From: Microbacterium invictum
GTDB lineage: Bacteria; Actinomycetota; Actinomycetes; Actinomycetales; Microbacteriaceae
Assembly: GCF_034421375.1 (NCBI RefSeq)
Contig: NZ_CP139779.1
Span: forward strand, 248,001 to 312,000
Length of the DNA: 64,000 nt
Direction of reading: 5' to 3'
In this document: piece after piece, positions 43,247 through 52,452 of the stretch
Position numbering within the stretch: the stretch's first letter is position 1
How the letters are laid out: each line of letters opens with the position of its first letter
The notes under the pieces: generated by a model
Seen by the model: only the letters and a program-made list of their open reading frames with translations
Told to the model about the DNA's origin: nothing
The model's database searches: none
Program-made: the position numbers and the translations under genes

Positions 43247-44713
43247 GTGATCGAGATCACACTGGATGCGTCGTGGTGGCTCATCCTGGTGTTCGTCTTC
43301 GACATCATCGTGCGCATCCTCGCGGTCATCTACGTGCCGCGCAATCGCCGCCCCACCGCCGCCATGGCATGGCTGCTGGCCATCTACTTCATCCCCCTGA
43401 TCGGGGTGTTCCTCTTCCTGCTGATCGGCAACCCGCGCCTGCCGCGCAAGCGCCGCCGCCAGCAGGACGCCATCAACCAGTACATCCGCGACACCAGCGC
43501 GGGCCTCGACTTCGGCACGCTGCGTCCTCACGCCCCGCAGTGGTTCCAGTCCCTGGTGACGATGAACCGCACCCTCGGAGCGATGCCCCTCGCCGGAGAC
43601 AACGACGCCCACCTGATATCCGATTACCAGGAGAGTCTCGACGAGATGGCCGAGGCCATCCGCGGCGCCGAGCGGTACGTGCACGTGGAGTTCTACATCC
43701 TCCAGACCGACGCCTCGACGGAGAAGTTCTTCGCCGCGTTGGAAGAGGTCGCCGCGCGGGGTGTGGTCGTGCGGGTCCTGCTGGATCACTGGGCGAACCG
43801 GGGGAAGCCGTTCTACAAGCAGACGCTCCGCCGGCTCGATGCGATGGGGGCGTACTGGAAGCTCATGCTCCCGGTGCAGCCCCTGAAGGGCAAGTACCAG
43901 CGCCCCGACCTGCGCAACCACCGCAAGCTCCTCGTCATCGACGGCAAGGTCGGCTACATGGGGTCGCAGAACGTCACCGACTCCACCTACAACCTGCGCA
44001 AGAACATCAAGCGCGGGCTGCACTGGGTCGACCTCATGGTGCGGCTGCACGGTCCCGTCGTGGCATCCATCAATGCGGTGTTCCTCAGCGACTGGTACAG
44101 CGAGACCGACGAGATCCTCACCGACGAGATCGACCTGTTCAAGGTCGAATCCAGCCACGGCGACCTCGACTGCCAGATCGTGCCGTCCGGGCCGGGGTTC
44201 GACTCCGAGAACAACCTGCGCCTGTTCGCCGCGCTGCTCTACTACGCCCAGCGCCGGATCATCATCGTCAGTCCCTACTTCGTGCCCGACGAGGCGCTGC
44301 TCCTGGCGATCACGACCGCCTGCCAGCGCGGCCTCGAGGTGGAGCTTTTCGTCTCCGAGGAGGGCGACCAGGCGATGGTCTATCACGCGCAGCGCAGCTA
44401 CTACGAGGTGCTGCTGCGCGCGGGGGTGAAGATCTGGATGTACCGCAAGCCCTACATCCTGCACTCCAAGTGCATGACGATCGACGACGAGATCGCCGTC
44501 ATCGGGTCGAGCAACATGGACATGCGCTCGTTCGGTCTCAACATGGAGATCTCGATGCTCGTGCGCGGCGAGGAGTTCGTGCGCGAGATGCGCGGGGTCG
44601 AGGACAAGTACCGCTCGCTCTCGCGGGAGCTCACCCTCGAGGAGTGGCAGAAGCAGCCGCTGCGCTCGACCGTGCTCGACAACATCGCGCGGCTCACGTC
44701 GGCGCTGCAGTAG
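43247..44713 (+). CDS. cls: Cardiolipin synthase (PLD superfamily)
   Basis: 488 residues from the GTG at 43247 (GGGGGGAG upstream). Two N-terminal helices (about 6-25 and 38-60) precede two phospholipase-D domains, each with an HKD motif: HRKLLVIDGKVGYMGSQN (about 225) and HSKCMTIDDEIAVIGSSNMD (about 405). It makes cardiolipin at the membrane from two phosphatidylglycerols. Confidence 0.94.
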   Translation: MIEITLDASWWLILVFVFDIIVRILAVIYVPRNRRPTAAMAWLLAIYFIPLIGVFLFLLIGNPRLPRKRRRQQDAINQYIRDTSAGLDFGTLRPHAPQWFQSLVTMNRTLGAMPLAGDNDAHLISDYQESLDEMAEAIRGAERYVHVEFYILQTDASTEKFFAALEEVAARGVVVRVLLDHWANRGKPFYKQTLRRLDAMGAYWKLMLPVQPLKGKYQRPDLRNHRKLLVIDGKVGYMGSQNVTDSTYNLRKNIKRGLHWVDLMVRLHGPVVASINAVFLSDWYSETDEILTDEIDLFKVESSHGDLDCQIVPSGPGFDSENNLRLFAALLYYAQRRIIIVSPYFVPDEALLLAITTACQRGLEVELFVSEEGDQAMVYHAQRSYYEVLLRAGVKIWMYRKPYILHSKCMTIDDEIAVIGSSNMDMRSFGLNMEISMLVRGEEFVREMRGVEDKYRSLSRELTLEEWQKQPLRSTVLDNIARLTSALQ

Positions 44714-44765
44714 GGCGTTTCAGAAGACGGATGACGCGGGTCGCTGTTCGCGGGATGATGTGGTC

Positions 44766-45515
44766 ATGACACGCCCACGCCTCCTTCTCGGTCTCGCTTT
44801 TCTCGCGGCGGGGGCGGCGCTGCTCGCCGGGTGTGCAACCCCGTCGGGGAGCAGCGGCACGGCGACGGCGTCGCCGACGTCGTCTTCCTCGCAGTCGGCG
44901 TCGCCGGAGCCGTCGTCGGGTGGTGCGGTGGTGACGGATGACGTCGAAGCGGCGTGGCTCGACGGCGGCCGCGGCGTGGGACTGGTCACGTATGGGTCGT
45001 CGTCGTGCCTCCCGGTGGTCGGTGAGCCGACGTACGCCGACGGCGTGTTGACGGTCGACATCAGCGACCCCGAGGGCGAGGCCTGCACCCGCGACCTCGT
45101 GCCGCGCGGGTCGTACGTGGGAGTGCCCGAGGGCGTCGACCCGACCCGCGAGCTCGAGATCGTCGTCACGGGCACCTACGCCGACGACACCGACCTCGAC
45201 GGGCTCGAGGGCGAGATCGCCGTGCCCGAGGAGTTCGCGCCGAGCGCGGGGTGGGCCGATGACGACATGATGCTGATCCTGAGCTGGGGCTCGTCGACGT
45301 GCGCTCCGGTGCTGGAGTCCGCCGAGGCCGCGGGCGCGGAGGTGCAGGTGCGCTTCGCCGAGCCGGTCGCCGACCAGGTGTGCACCGCCGACATGGCGCC
45401 GCGGGTCACCGTGGTCGCGGTGACCGGGGCGGTGGATGACGACGCGGCCGTCACGGCGGTGCTGTCGGGCGGCGAGTTCGCCGACATCCGGGTTCCGGTT
45501 CTCGGTCGCCCCTGA
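44766..45515 (+). CDS. Lipoprotein with an internally duplicated domain
   Basis: 249 residues from the ATG at 44766. Lipoprotein signal with lipobox LLAGC (about residue 22), Ser/Thr-rich linker to about 57, then two homologous halves. Half 1: GLVTYGSSSCLPVVGEPTY ... DPEGEACTRDLVPRGSYVGV. Half 2: MLILSWGSSTCAPVLESAE ... EPVADQVCTADMAPRVTVVAV. Each keeps two Cys, one in GSSxC and one in a CTxDxxPR motif, so one disulfide per half is likely. Secreted and membrane-anchored; function unknown. Confidence 0.8.
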   Translation: MTRPRLLLGLAFLAAGAALLAGCATPSGSSGTATASPTSSSSQSASPEPSSGGAVVTDDVEAAWLDGGRGVGLVTYGSSSCLPVVGEPTYADGVLTVDISDPEGEACTRDLVPRGSYVGVPEGVDPTRELEIVVTGTYADDTDLDGLEGEIAVPEEFAPSAGWADDDMMLILSWGSSTCAPVLESAEAAGAEVQVRFAEPVADQVCTADMAPRVTVVAVTGAVDDDAAVTAVLSGGEFADIRVPVLGRP

Positions 45516-45660
45516 GCCGCGCGGCGCGCGCTCGCGCGCCCCCGCCCGCCCGCCCCCGCCCTGCCCGCTCGCGCGCCCGCCCGCCACGCGCTCCCGCCGC
45601 CCCGCGCGCCTCCGCCACGTGCGCCCGCGCGCCTGCGCGCCCCTGCCCCGCGCTCGCTGC

Positions 45661-45719
45661 CTCCCCCGTCTACTTCTGCCCTTCCCGACGCCGTCGAAGG
45701 GCAGAAGTAGACGGGGGAG
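45661..45719. repeat. Perfect 24-bp inverted repeat (array locus 3, unit 1)
   Basis: CTCCCCCGTCTACTTCTGCC plus CTTC (45661-45684) is exactly complementary to 45696-45719, with an 11-nt loop CCGACGCCGTC. Preceded by ~140 bp of strongly C-biased sequence (45520-45660). The whole gap 45516-45919 holds no credible gene. Confidence 0.92.
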
Positions 45720-45733
45720 CTCGACGCCCTTTG

Positions 45734-45793
45734 CTCCCCCGTCACGATTCGCCCCTGGGGTGGGGGAGATAGGGGCAGAAGGTGACGGGGGAA
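45734..45793. repeat. Related long inverted repeat (array locus 3, unit 2)
   Basis: TCCCCCGTCAC (45735-45745) pairs with GTGACGGGGGA (45782-45792). An internal 5/5-nt mismatch bubble follows, then GCCCCT (45751-45756) pairs with AGGGGC (45771-45776). Its CTCCCCCGTC start is exactly 73 bp after that of unit 1, and both arms share CTCCCCCGTC...GCCC. Confidence 0.85.
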
Positions 45794-45919
45794 GCGAGGA
45801 AGCGAGGAAGCGAGGAGAGGGAGAGCTTCTCTCCTGCACAGCGACGGGTGAGCAGCGCGTTGTCCACGATCGCGCTCCGGGGAACCAGGAGATGCACACG
45901 TCGAGACGACGATGACGGG

Positions 45920-46861
45920 ATGCCGAGTGAACTCCCGTCGATCCTGGATGCGTCTTTCTGCGTGCGCGACGCGCTGCGCGCAGGTGTCACCCCGAAACGC
46001 CTCCGCGGCCGCGACCTGGATACGCCCTTCTGGGGTGCGCGAAGCCTCGCGCGTTCAGAGGAACCCGGCTTCCCCGAAGAGGAGATCGTCATCGGCGCGA
46101 TGCGTTATCGCCCGCTCATGCCCGAGAACCAGTTCTTCAGTCACGTCACCGCTGCGGTGCTGTGGGGTCTTCCGCTCCCTGCGCACGTCCTGTGGCCCGC
46201 CGTCCAGCAGGGGCTCGACGTCGCCGTGTTCACTCCCACCCGCCACACCCGCCGCAGCGGGATCCGCGGCCACGAGGTCCATCCGGCGTCGGCGCACGTC
46301 GTCGAGCACCCGACGCACGGAGTGCCGCTCACCTCGCCCGCCAGCACCTGGGCAGCGCTCGGGGCGATGCTGCGCGACCCGTACGATCTCGTCGCTGCCG
46401 GCGATGCGGCGGTGCGGGAGCGGATGTTCCGAGACGACCCGCCACCGCTCGCCACCCTCGCGCAGCTCTTCGCCGCAGCATCCGCCCGCCGGAGGGTGGG
46501 TGGGCCGGCGCTTCGCGCGGCGCTGCCACGCATCCGATCCCGATCCGCCTCTCCGCGTGAGACATGGTGCCGGCTGCTCCTCGTCGACGCAGGCCTGCCC
46601 GAACCGGAGCTGAACCACGAGGTCCGCGACGCTGCCGGACAGGTGATCGCCTGCGTCGATCTCGCTTACCCCGATGCGCGGGTCGCCGTGGAGTACGAGG
46701 GCGAGCACCACCGGACCGACCCCCAGCAGTGGGCCCGCGACCTCGTCCGGTGCGAGGCGCTCGCCGCCGCAGGCTGGTTCGTCGTCCGCGTCTCCGCGGC
46801 CCACCTCGCGGGGGGCGGCGCGGCGCTCGCCGCCCGCGTTCGGGCGGGGCTCGCACGGTGA
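45920..46861 (+). CDS. Vsr/DUF559-type endonuclease-fold protein
   Basis: 313 residues from the ATG at 45920. The N-terminal part resembles AbiEi-like winged-helix proteins (FCVRDALRAGVTPKRLRGRDLDTPFWGARS). The C-terminal ~90 residues form a PD-(D/E)XK-like fold of the DUF559/Vsr kind: ACVDLAYPDARVAVEYEGEHHRTDPQQWARDLVRCEALAAAGWFVVRVS. Such proteins are numerous and uncharacterised in actinobacteria. It lies directly after the 45.7-kb palindromes. Confidence 0.8.
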   Translation: MPSELPSILDASFCVRDALRAGVTPKRLRGRDLDTPFWGARSLARSEEPGFPEEEIVIGAMRYRPLMPENQFFSHVTAAVLWGLPLPAHVLWPAVQQGLDVAVFTPTRHTRRSGIRGHEVHPASAHVVEHPTHGVPLTSPASTWAALGAMLRDPYDLVAAGDAAVRERMFRDDPPPLATLAQLFAAASARRRVGGPALRAALPRIRSRSASPRETWCRLLLVDAGLPEPELNHEVRDAAGQVIACVDLAYPDARVAVEYEGEHHRTDPQQWARDLVRCEALAAAGWFVVRVSAAHLAGGGAALAARVRAGLAR

Positions 46862-46987
46862 CCCCGAGCGCCGCCGCGACCGCTATGCCCACGGCGAACA
46901 CGGGCATCCGGCAGGGGCCCGCTGGCTACCCTCGATGTAAGACGCAGGGGGAGAGTCGACCCGAGGCGTCCTAGAGGAGAGTGAACG

Positions 46988-49513
46988 ATGTTCGAGAGAT
47001 TCACCGACCGAGCCCGTCGTGTGGTTGTGCTCGCCCAAGAAGAGGCGAAGATGCTCAACCACAACTACATCGGCACCGAGCACATCCTGCTCGGGCTGAT
47101 CCACGAGGGTGAGGGCGTCGCCGCGAAGGCGCTCGAGTCCCTCGGCATCTCGCTCGACGCCGTGCGCGAGCAGGTGCAGGACATCATCGGCCAGGGGCAG
47201 CAGCAGCCCACCGGCCACATCCCCTTCACGCCGCGCGCGAAGAAGGTGCTCGAGCTGTCCCTGCGCGAAGCGCTGCAGCTCGGCCACAACTACATCGGCA
47301 CCGAGCACATCCTGCTCGGCCTCATCCGCGAGGGCGAGGGCGTCGCCGCCCAGGTGCTCGTCAAGCTCGGCGCCGACCTGAACAAGGTGCGCCAGCAGGT
47401 CATCCAGCTGCTCTCGGGCTACCAGGGCAAGGAGCCCGCGGGCGTGTCCACCGGCGCCGGCGAGCAGCAGACCTCCGGCCCCCAGGGTGGTTCGCAGGTG
47501 CTCGACCAGTTCGGTCGCAACCTCACCCAGGCCGCGCGCGACAACAAGCTCGACCCGGTGATCGGCCGCGAAAAGGAGATCGAGCGGGTCATGCAGATCC
47601 TCTCGCGCCGCTCCAAGAACAACCCCGTCCTCATCGGCGAGCCCGGCGTCGGAAAGACCGCGGTCGTCGAGGGCCTCGCCCAGGCGATCGTGAAGGGCGA
47701 CGTGCCCGAGACGCTGAAGGACAAGCAGCTGTACTCCCTCGACCTCGGCTCGCTCATCGCCGGTTCCCGCTACCGCGGTGATTTCGAAGAGCGCCTGAAG
47801 AAGGTCACCAAGGAGATCCGTACCCGCGGCGACATCATCGTCTTCATCGACGAGATCCACACCCTCGTCGGCGCGGGCGCTGCCGAGGGCGCGATCGACG
47901 CGGCATCCATCCTGAAGCCCCTCCTCGCGCGAGGCGAGCTGCAGACGATCGGTGCCACGACGCTGGATGAGTACCGCAAGCACTTCGAGAAGGATGCTGC
48001 GCTGGAGCGTCGCTTCCAGCCGATCCAGGTCGCAGAGCCGAGCCTGCCCCACGCGATCAACATCCTGAAGGGCCTCCGCGACCGCTACGAGGCGCACCAC
48101 AAGGTGCAGATCACGGATGGCGCGATCGTCGCCGCCGCGAACCTCGCCGACCGCTACATCAGCGACCGGTTCCTGCCCGACAAGGCCATCGACCTGATCG
48201 ACGAGGCCGGCGCCCGCCTGCGTCTGTCGATCCTGTCGAGCCCTCCCGAGCTCCGCGAGTTCGACGACAAGATCGCCAAGGTCCGCGAGGACAAGGAGCG
48301 CGCCAGCGAGGAGCAGGACTTCGAGAAGGCCGCGTCGCTGCGCGACGAGGAGAAGTCGCTCCTCGCCGAGCGCCTTCGCCTGGAGAAGCAGTGGCGAAGC
48401 GGCGACGTCGCCTCGCACGCGGTCGTCGACGAGGGCCTGATCGCGGAGGTGCTCGCGCAGGCCACCGGCATCCCGGTGTTCAAGCTCACCGAGGAGGAGT
48501 CCAGCCGCCTCGTCTTCATGGAGAAGGCCCTGCACCAGCGGGTCATCGGCCAGGAGGAGGCCATCGCCGCGCTGTCGAAGACGATCCGTCGTCAGCGCGC
48601 GGGTCTGAAGGACCCCAAGCGCCCGTCGGGCTCGTTCATCTTCGCCGGCCCCACCGGTGTCGGAAAGACCGAGCTCGCCAAGGCGCTCGCGGAGTTCCTC
48701 TTCGACGATGAGTCGGCGCTGATCTCCCTCGACATGTCGGAGTTCGGCGAGAAGCACACCGTCTCGCGACTGTTCGGCGCCCCTCCCGGGTTCGTCGGCT
48801 TCGAAGAGGGCGGGCAGCTGACCGAGAAGGTGCGGCGCAAGCCCTTCAGCGTGGTGCTCTTCGATGAGATCGAGAAGGCCCACCCCGACATCTTCAACTC
48901 ACTCCTGCAGATCCTCGAAGAGGGTCGGCTCACCGACGGTCAGGGTCGCGTGATCGACTTCAAGAACACCGTCATCATCATGACGACGAACCTCGGTTCG
49001 TCGGCGATCGCGGGCGGGCCCGTCGGCTTCCAGGTGGAGGGCGACCAGGGTACGACCTACGACCGGATGAAGGGCAAGGTCAACGAGGAGCTCAAGCGCA
49101 ACTTCAAGCCCGAGTTCCTCAACCGCGTCGACGACATCATCGTCTTCCCGCAGCTGAACAAGGCCGAGCTGCGTCAGATCGTGGGGCTGTTCACCAAGCG
49201 TCTCGGCGAGCGTCTGCTCGATCGCGACATGACGGTGGAGTTGACGGATGCCGCGAAGGACAAGCTCATCGAGGTCGGCTTCGACCCCGCACTCGGTGCC
49301 CGGCCGCTCCGCCGCGCCATGCAGCGCGAGGTGGAGGACCGCCTGTCGGAGAAGATCCTGCACGGCGAGCTCGAGCCCGGTGACCACGTGAAGGTCGACG
49401 TCGAGAACGGCGAGTTCGCCTTCGAGCACGGCCCGCGCGGCGACAAGGTCGCCGTCGGTGTCGGCGCGGCCGGTGAGATCACCGCCACGCCGGACATCGT
49501 CGCGGGAGGCTGA
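46988..49513 (+). CDS. clpC: ATP-dependent Clp protease ATP-binding subunit ClpC
   Basis: 841-residue Hsp100 unfoldase partnering ClpP1P2. Two N-terminal Clp repeats (about 4-145), NBD1 with Walker A GEPGVGKT (about 218), a middle coiled coil with UVR-like motif ([19 protein letters not shown]), NBD2 with Walker A GPTGVGKT (about 555), and the C-terminal D2-small domain. A good ribosome site (AGAGGAGAG) precedes the ATG. Followed by a strong terminator, so monocistronic. Confidence 0.97.
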   Translation: MFERFTDRARRVVVLAQEEAKMLNHNYIGTEHILLGLIHEGEGVAAKALESLGISLDAVREQVQDIIGQGQQQPTGHIPFTPRAKKVLELSLREALQLGHNYIGTEHILLGLIREGEGVAAQVLVKLGADLNKVRQQVIQLLSGYQGKEPAGVSTGAGEQQTSGPQGGSQVLDQFGRNLTQAARDNKLDPVIGREKEIERVMQILSRRSKNNPVLIGEPGVGKTAVVEGLAQAIVKGDVPETLKDKQLYSLDLGSLIAGSRYRGDFEERLKKVTKEIRTRGDIIVFIDEIHTLVGAGAAEGAIDAASILKPLLARGELQTIGATTLDEYRKHFEKDAALERRFQPIQVAEPSLPHAINILKGLRDRYEAHHKVQITDGAIVAAANLADRYISDRFLPDKAIDLIDEAGARLRLSILSSPPELREFDDKIAKVREDKERASEEQDFEKAASLRDEEKSLLAERLRLEKQWRSGDVASHAVVDEGLIAEVLAQATGIPVFKLTEEESSRLVFMEKALHQRVIGQEEAIAALSKTIRRQRAGLKDPKRPSGSFIFAGPTGVGKTELAKALAEFLFDDESALISLDMSEFGEKHTVSRLFGAPPGFVGFEEGGQLTEKVRRKPFSVVLFDEIEKAHPDIFNSLLQILEEGRLTDGQGRVIDFKNTVIIMTTNLGSSAIAGGPVGFQVEGDQGTTYDRMKGKVNEELKRNFKPEFLNRVDDIIVFPQLNKAELRQIVGLFTKRLGERLLDRDMTVELTDAAKDKLIEVGFDPALGARPLRRAMQREVEDRLSEKILHGELEPGDHVKVDVENGEFAFEHGPRGDKVAVGVGAAGEITATPDIVAGG

Positions 49514-49528
49514 GCGCGTCACAGCGAT

Positions 49529-49562
49529 AGGGGCGGGTGCCGGTGATCCGGCACCCGCCCCT
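49529..49562 (+). terminator. Terminator of clpC
   Basis: Perfect 15-bp stem AGGGGCGGGTGCCGG / CCGGCACCCGCCCCT with a TGAT loop, 15 nt after the clpC stop, followed by TCGTCTTC. Confidence 0.85.
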
Positions 49563-49601
49563 TCGTCTTCTGCCGGCGGATCGGGGCGTATCGTGGACGC
49601 G

Positions 49602-50105
49602 ATGTCCGACTACACCGTCCGCCCCGCGCGCACCGCCGACATCCGCGGCATCCAGGGTCTTCTGGAGCCCTACGTGCAGAAGCGGATCCTCCTGGGCAAG
49701 GATCTCGTCGTGCTCTACGAGTCGACGCAGCAGTTCGTCGTCGCCGAGTCGGCGGACGGCGTCCTGATCGGATGCGGCGCACTGCACGTGATGTGGGAAG
49801 ACCTCGGTGAGGTGCGCACCCTCATCGTCGCGGACGAGTGGTTGCACCACGGTGTCGGTCGCGCCCTCGTGGACCGCCTCGAAGAGAACGCGCGCACCCT
49901 GGGGCTCACGCGGCTGTTCTGCCTCACCTTCGAAGTCGACTTCTTCCGCAGTCGCGGGTTCGACGAGATCGGCGAGCAGATCGTCGACCCCGACGTGTAC
50001 TCCCAATTGGTGCGGAGCCCCGACGAGGGCATCGCCGAGTTCCTTGATCTCGCGCACGTGAAGCCCAACACCCTCGGCAACACGCGGATGCTCAAGGCGC
50101 TCTGA
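49602..50105 (+). CDS. argA: GNAT amino-acid N-acetyltransferase, short NAGS type
   Basis: 167 residues from the ATG at 49602 (TATCGT 7 nt upstream, leaderless type). GNAT fold with acetyl-CoA loop LIVADEWLHHGVGRALVDRLEENA and C-terminal FEVDFFRSRGFDEI. It resembles the stand-alone N-acetylglutamate synthase of mycobacteria (Rv2747-like), lacking the kinase-like domain of E. coli ArgA. It would make N-acetylglutamate for arginine synthesis. No other arginine genes are nearby, so the symbol is tentative. Confidence 0.8.
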   Translation: MSDYTVRPARTADIRGIQGLLEPYVQKRILLGKDLVVLYESTQQFVVAESADGVLIGCGALHVMWEDLGEVRTLIVADEWLHHGVGRALVDRLEENARTLGLTRLFCLTFEVDFFRSRGFDEIGEQIVDPDVYSQLVRSPDEGIAEFLDLAHVKPNTLGNTRMLKAL

Positions 50106-50231
50106 CCTGTTACACCCGATCTCTTCGTGGCGCAAGGGCGGGAGCGAATCGCCCAGCGTCTGCTCAGATAGGGTCAGCGTTTCACCCGGAGCGCGGACAC
50201 GGCCCCATGGCCCGACCCACAAGGAGAGATC

Positions 50232-50510
50232 ATGCTCTGGACCATCCTCGGCCTCATCGTCATCGGCCTCATCGCCGGCCTCATCGCTCGCGCCGTCATT
50301 CCCGGCAAGCAGAGCATGGGCATTCTGCTGACCATCGTGCTCGGCATCGTCGGCTCGTTCGTCGGCGGTTTCCTCGGATTCCTGATCTTCGGCGCAGACC
50401 CGATGGGTGGCTTCCTGCAGCCGGCCGGAATCATCGGCTCGATCATCGGCGCCATCATCGTGCTGGGGATCTACGTCCTCGTCACGCGCAACCGCAGCGT
50501 CACTCGCTGA
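50232..50510 (+). CDS. GlsB/YeaQ/YmgE family membrane protein
   Basis: 92 residues with three Gly-rich hydrophobic segments (LWTILGLIVIGLIAGLIARAVIP; GILLTIVLGIVGSFVGGFLGFLIFG; GIIGSIIGAIIVLGIYVLV), the transglycosylase-associated-protein family linked to general stress. AAGGAGAG lies 5 nt before the ATG. Flanked by a terminator. Confidence 0.92.
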   Translation: MLWTILGLIVIGLIAGLIARAVIPGKQSMGILLTIVLGIVGSFVGGFLGFLIFGADPMGGFLQPAGIIGSIIGAIIVLGIYVLVTRNRSVTR

Positions 50511-50521
50511 CCGACGTCTCG

Positions 50522-50560
50522 ACGCCGGCGCGGCCGCCCTCGTGGCGGCGGCGCCGGCGT
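50522..50560 (+). terminator. Long hairpin terminator
   Basis: ACGCCGGCGCGGCCGCC (50522-50538) pairs with 50544-50560 at 16 of 17 positions, loop CTCGT, then TCTCGTG. It follows the GlsB-type gene by 11 nt. Confidence 0.75.
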
Positions 50561-50628
50561 TCTCGTGTATGCGGGGTGGTAGGGCGTGCCGTCCCGGTCA
50601 AGCGGCGAGCGCGACTTAGCCTGGTTGC

Positions 50629-51354
50629 ATGACCGGAACCGAAGCACGCCGGCGCCATTCCCCGGCGGTCTATCGCCGGAGGCGCTTCGTGGTGCTCCTC
50701 GGTCTGCTGGCCGTCATCGCCCTCGTGGTGTGGCTGGTCGTCGCACCACCCTGGCGCGGCTCGGCCGCCGACAATGCGTCCCCGGCCGCCTCGGCGACGC
50801 CCACGGGCGACCCGGTCGCCACCGACCTCCCCGCTCTGGAATCCGACGGTTCGGCGGCGACGCCCACACCGGGGCCGAGCGATGCTGCGGCAGCGCCGGA
50901 TGCGGAGGGCGCGGCGAGCGCCGACGAGGCCGCGGCAGCGAGTGCCGCTGAGCCCTGCACGCCGGGTGACCTGCTCGTCGAGGCGGTCACCGACAAGACC
51001 GAGTACGCAGCAGGCGAGATCCCGCAGCTGTCGATTCGGCTGACGAACAACGGCGATGCCTGCACGCTCAACGTCGGGACGACCGGTCAGGTCTTCACCG
51101 TGATGAGCGGGAACGACACGTGGTGGAAGTCGACCGATTGCCAGGCGGAACCGACGGACATGATGGTCCTCCTCGAGGAAGGGCAGGTCGTCACCAGTGC
51201 CGCACCCATCAGCTGGGACCGCACCCGGTCGTCGGTGGAGACCTGCGGCGCCACCGAGCGGCAGGCGGCGCCTGCCGGGGGAGCCTCGTACCACCTATAC
51301 GTGTCGATCGGTGGCGTGAACTCGACGAACACCGCGCAGTTCCTCCTGCTGTGA
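50629..51354 (+). CDS. Membrane-anchored extracytoplasmic beta-sandwich protein
   Basis: 241 residues; TAGCCT-N6-ATG start. A basic N-terminus and a single helix (FVVLLGLLAVIALVVWLVV), an Ala/Ser/Pro linker (about 45-110), then a ~130-residue all-beta domain outside the membrane (LLVEAVTDKTEYAAGEIPQLSIRLTNNGDACTLNVG). Four Cys in that domain may pair. It resembles DUF4232-like proteins, without firm assignment. Confidence 0.72.
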   Translation: MTGTEARRRHSPAVYRRRRFVVLLGLLAVIALVVWLVVAPPWRGSAADNASPAASATPTGDPVATDLPALESDGSAATPTPGPSDAAAAPDAEGAASADEAAAASAAEPCTPGDLLVEAVTDKTEYAAGEIPQLSIRLTNNGDACTLNVGTTGQVFTVMSGNDTWWKSTDCQAEPTDMMVLLEEGQVVTSAAPISWDRTRSSVETCGATERQAAPAGGASYHLYVSIGGVNSTNTAQFLLL

Positions 51355-51411
51355 CCGGCGGGCAGTGCACGCCGCCCCACGACCGATATATCGTCTGATC
51401 AGGCCGAAAAG

Positions 51412-51879
51412 AACCCGGCCGCGACGTGTGGGCGCCACGGCCGGGTTAGAGTGGGCTGGTCCTGGACTCAGGAGCACGTCCGGTGTCCCCAGCACCGGGC
51501 CGGTGTCCCCCGAGTAACCGGCCCGCCGAATCCCCAGTCGGTCAACGTGCTTCAGACGGGATTGCGGTCCCCTCGCATCGATGACCCGATGCGAGGGGAC
51601 TCGCATGCTGTGAACGATCAGTCGGCCCCCATGCCCCCTCGGCTCCCAGCTTCCCCAGTTGGATCGAGCGGCTTGTGATAGCCCCAGCCCCGCTCGATCG
51701 CCGAACTTACCCTAGCCGCCGTCGAGCGAACTTGTCCACCGTTTGGGGGACAAGATTTTCTCGAGTTCCGCAGCCACGGAAAATCGCTCTTCGGTTGGCC
51801 GATCCCCGTCGGCGTGTCCCCCATTTGGGGGACAGCGGAAACCCGATGCAGCAACGTATCCTTGACATGTCCATCGGGT
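51412..51879. other. Stem-loop-rich intergenic region, candidate structured RNA
   Basis: The gap 51355-52020 has no gene. Inverted repeats: AACCCGGCCG/CGGCCGGGTT (51412-51447, followed on the minus strand by CTTTTC); GTCCCCTCGCATC/GATGCGAGGGGAC (51567-51600, perfect 13 bp); CTTGTCC/GGACAAG (51731-51754); GATTTT/AAAATC core (51755-51786); TGTCCCCC/GGGGGACA (51815-51834); ACCCGATG/CATCGGGT (51841-51879). The motif GTCCCC or its complement recurs more than ten times. The first hairpin would be an intrinsic terminator for a minus-strand RNA, or end the gene at 51354. Confidence 0.6.
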
Positions 51880-52020
51880 GAGCTGTCGTCGTTGTCCCCA
51901 GCAGCGAGTTCGTCCCCAGCGAGCGTCCAGACGTGCCCCGGGTGGGCATGGCCCTTCCGCCGATCCTCTCCTCGCAGAGGGTCCCCGGGAGGGCCATTGA
52001 CGTTCCCCTAGGCTGAAGGG

Positions 52021-52428
52021 ATGGCGGGAAAGAAGCGCGCTCGGCGAGAGCCTGAGCTGGAGTTCCGCAACACCGCGCTCAGCGATGCGCTGCAGACGCA
52101 GGACATGGCGGCTGTCGCGTTCGCGCTGAGGCACGGGCCGACGGTGGTACCGCTGCTGCGCGCGGGGGCGCGGGACGACCCGCGCGACGCCGGTGAGGTG
52201 TGGACGTACCGCGACCCCGAGTCCGGCGATCTGGCACTCCTGCTCTTCAGCGACGCCGCGCACAAGCCCGAGAGCCTGCCGCCCACCGTGGCGCTGCAGT
52301 CGCCCGCGTGGCTGCGCGCCTTCCTGGGTCGTCACCGCGAGGCCGTCACGACGGTGTTCTTCGACATCGCCGGCCCGCACCCGATGCAGGCGTCCCCCGA
52401 CGACCTCATCGCCGCGCTCGACGCCTGA
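52021..52428 (+). CDS. Hypothetical SseB-like protein
   Basis: 135 residues; TAGGCT-N6-ATG start. Soluble. A basic N-terminus (MAGKKRARREPELEF) leads to a region like the SseB N-terminal domain (LSDALQTQDMAAVAFALRHG; GDLALLLFSDAAHKPESLP; LRAFLGRHREAVTTVFFDIAGPHPMQASPDDLIAAL). The match is weak and function unknown. Convergent with radA, 24 bp apart. Confidence 0.65.
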   Translation: MAGKKRARREPELEFRNTALSDALQTQDMAAVAFALRHGPTVVPLLRAGARDDPRDAGEVWTYRDPESGDLALLLFSDAAHKPESLPPTVALQSPAWLRAFLGRHREAVTTVFFDIAGPHPMQASPDDLIAALDA

Positions 52429-52452
52429 CCTCGCCGCCGCGGCGCACGCGCC

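Noticed and set aside
45520..45660. Coding sequence in the C-rich stretch
   Set aside because: Open frames exist only because stop codons are rare in such biased DNA; translations are Arg/Pro/Ala runs.
46883..48883. Long open frame antisense to clpC
   Set aside because: Same reason: a shadow of a strongly biased coding sequence, with no ribosome site or domain.
51862..51867. Perfect TTGACA -35 element
   Set aside because: No acceptable -10 box lies 16-19 nt downstream.
51355..52020. tmRNA, RNase P RNA, SRP RNA or actinobacterial 6C RNA
   Set aside because: None of the diagnostic sequences (tRNA-like ends, GAGGAAAGTCC, GGTGCTG-type SRP core, twin C6 loops) could be found.
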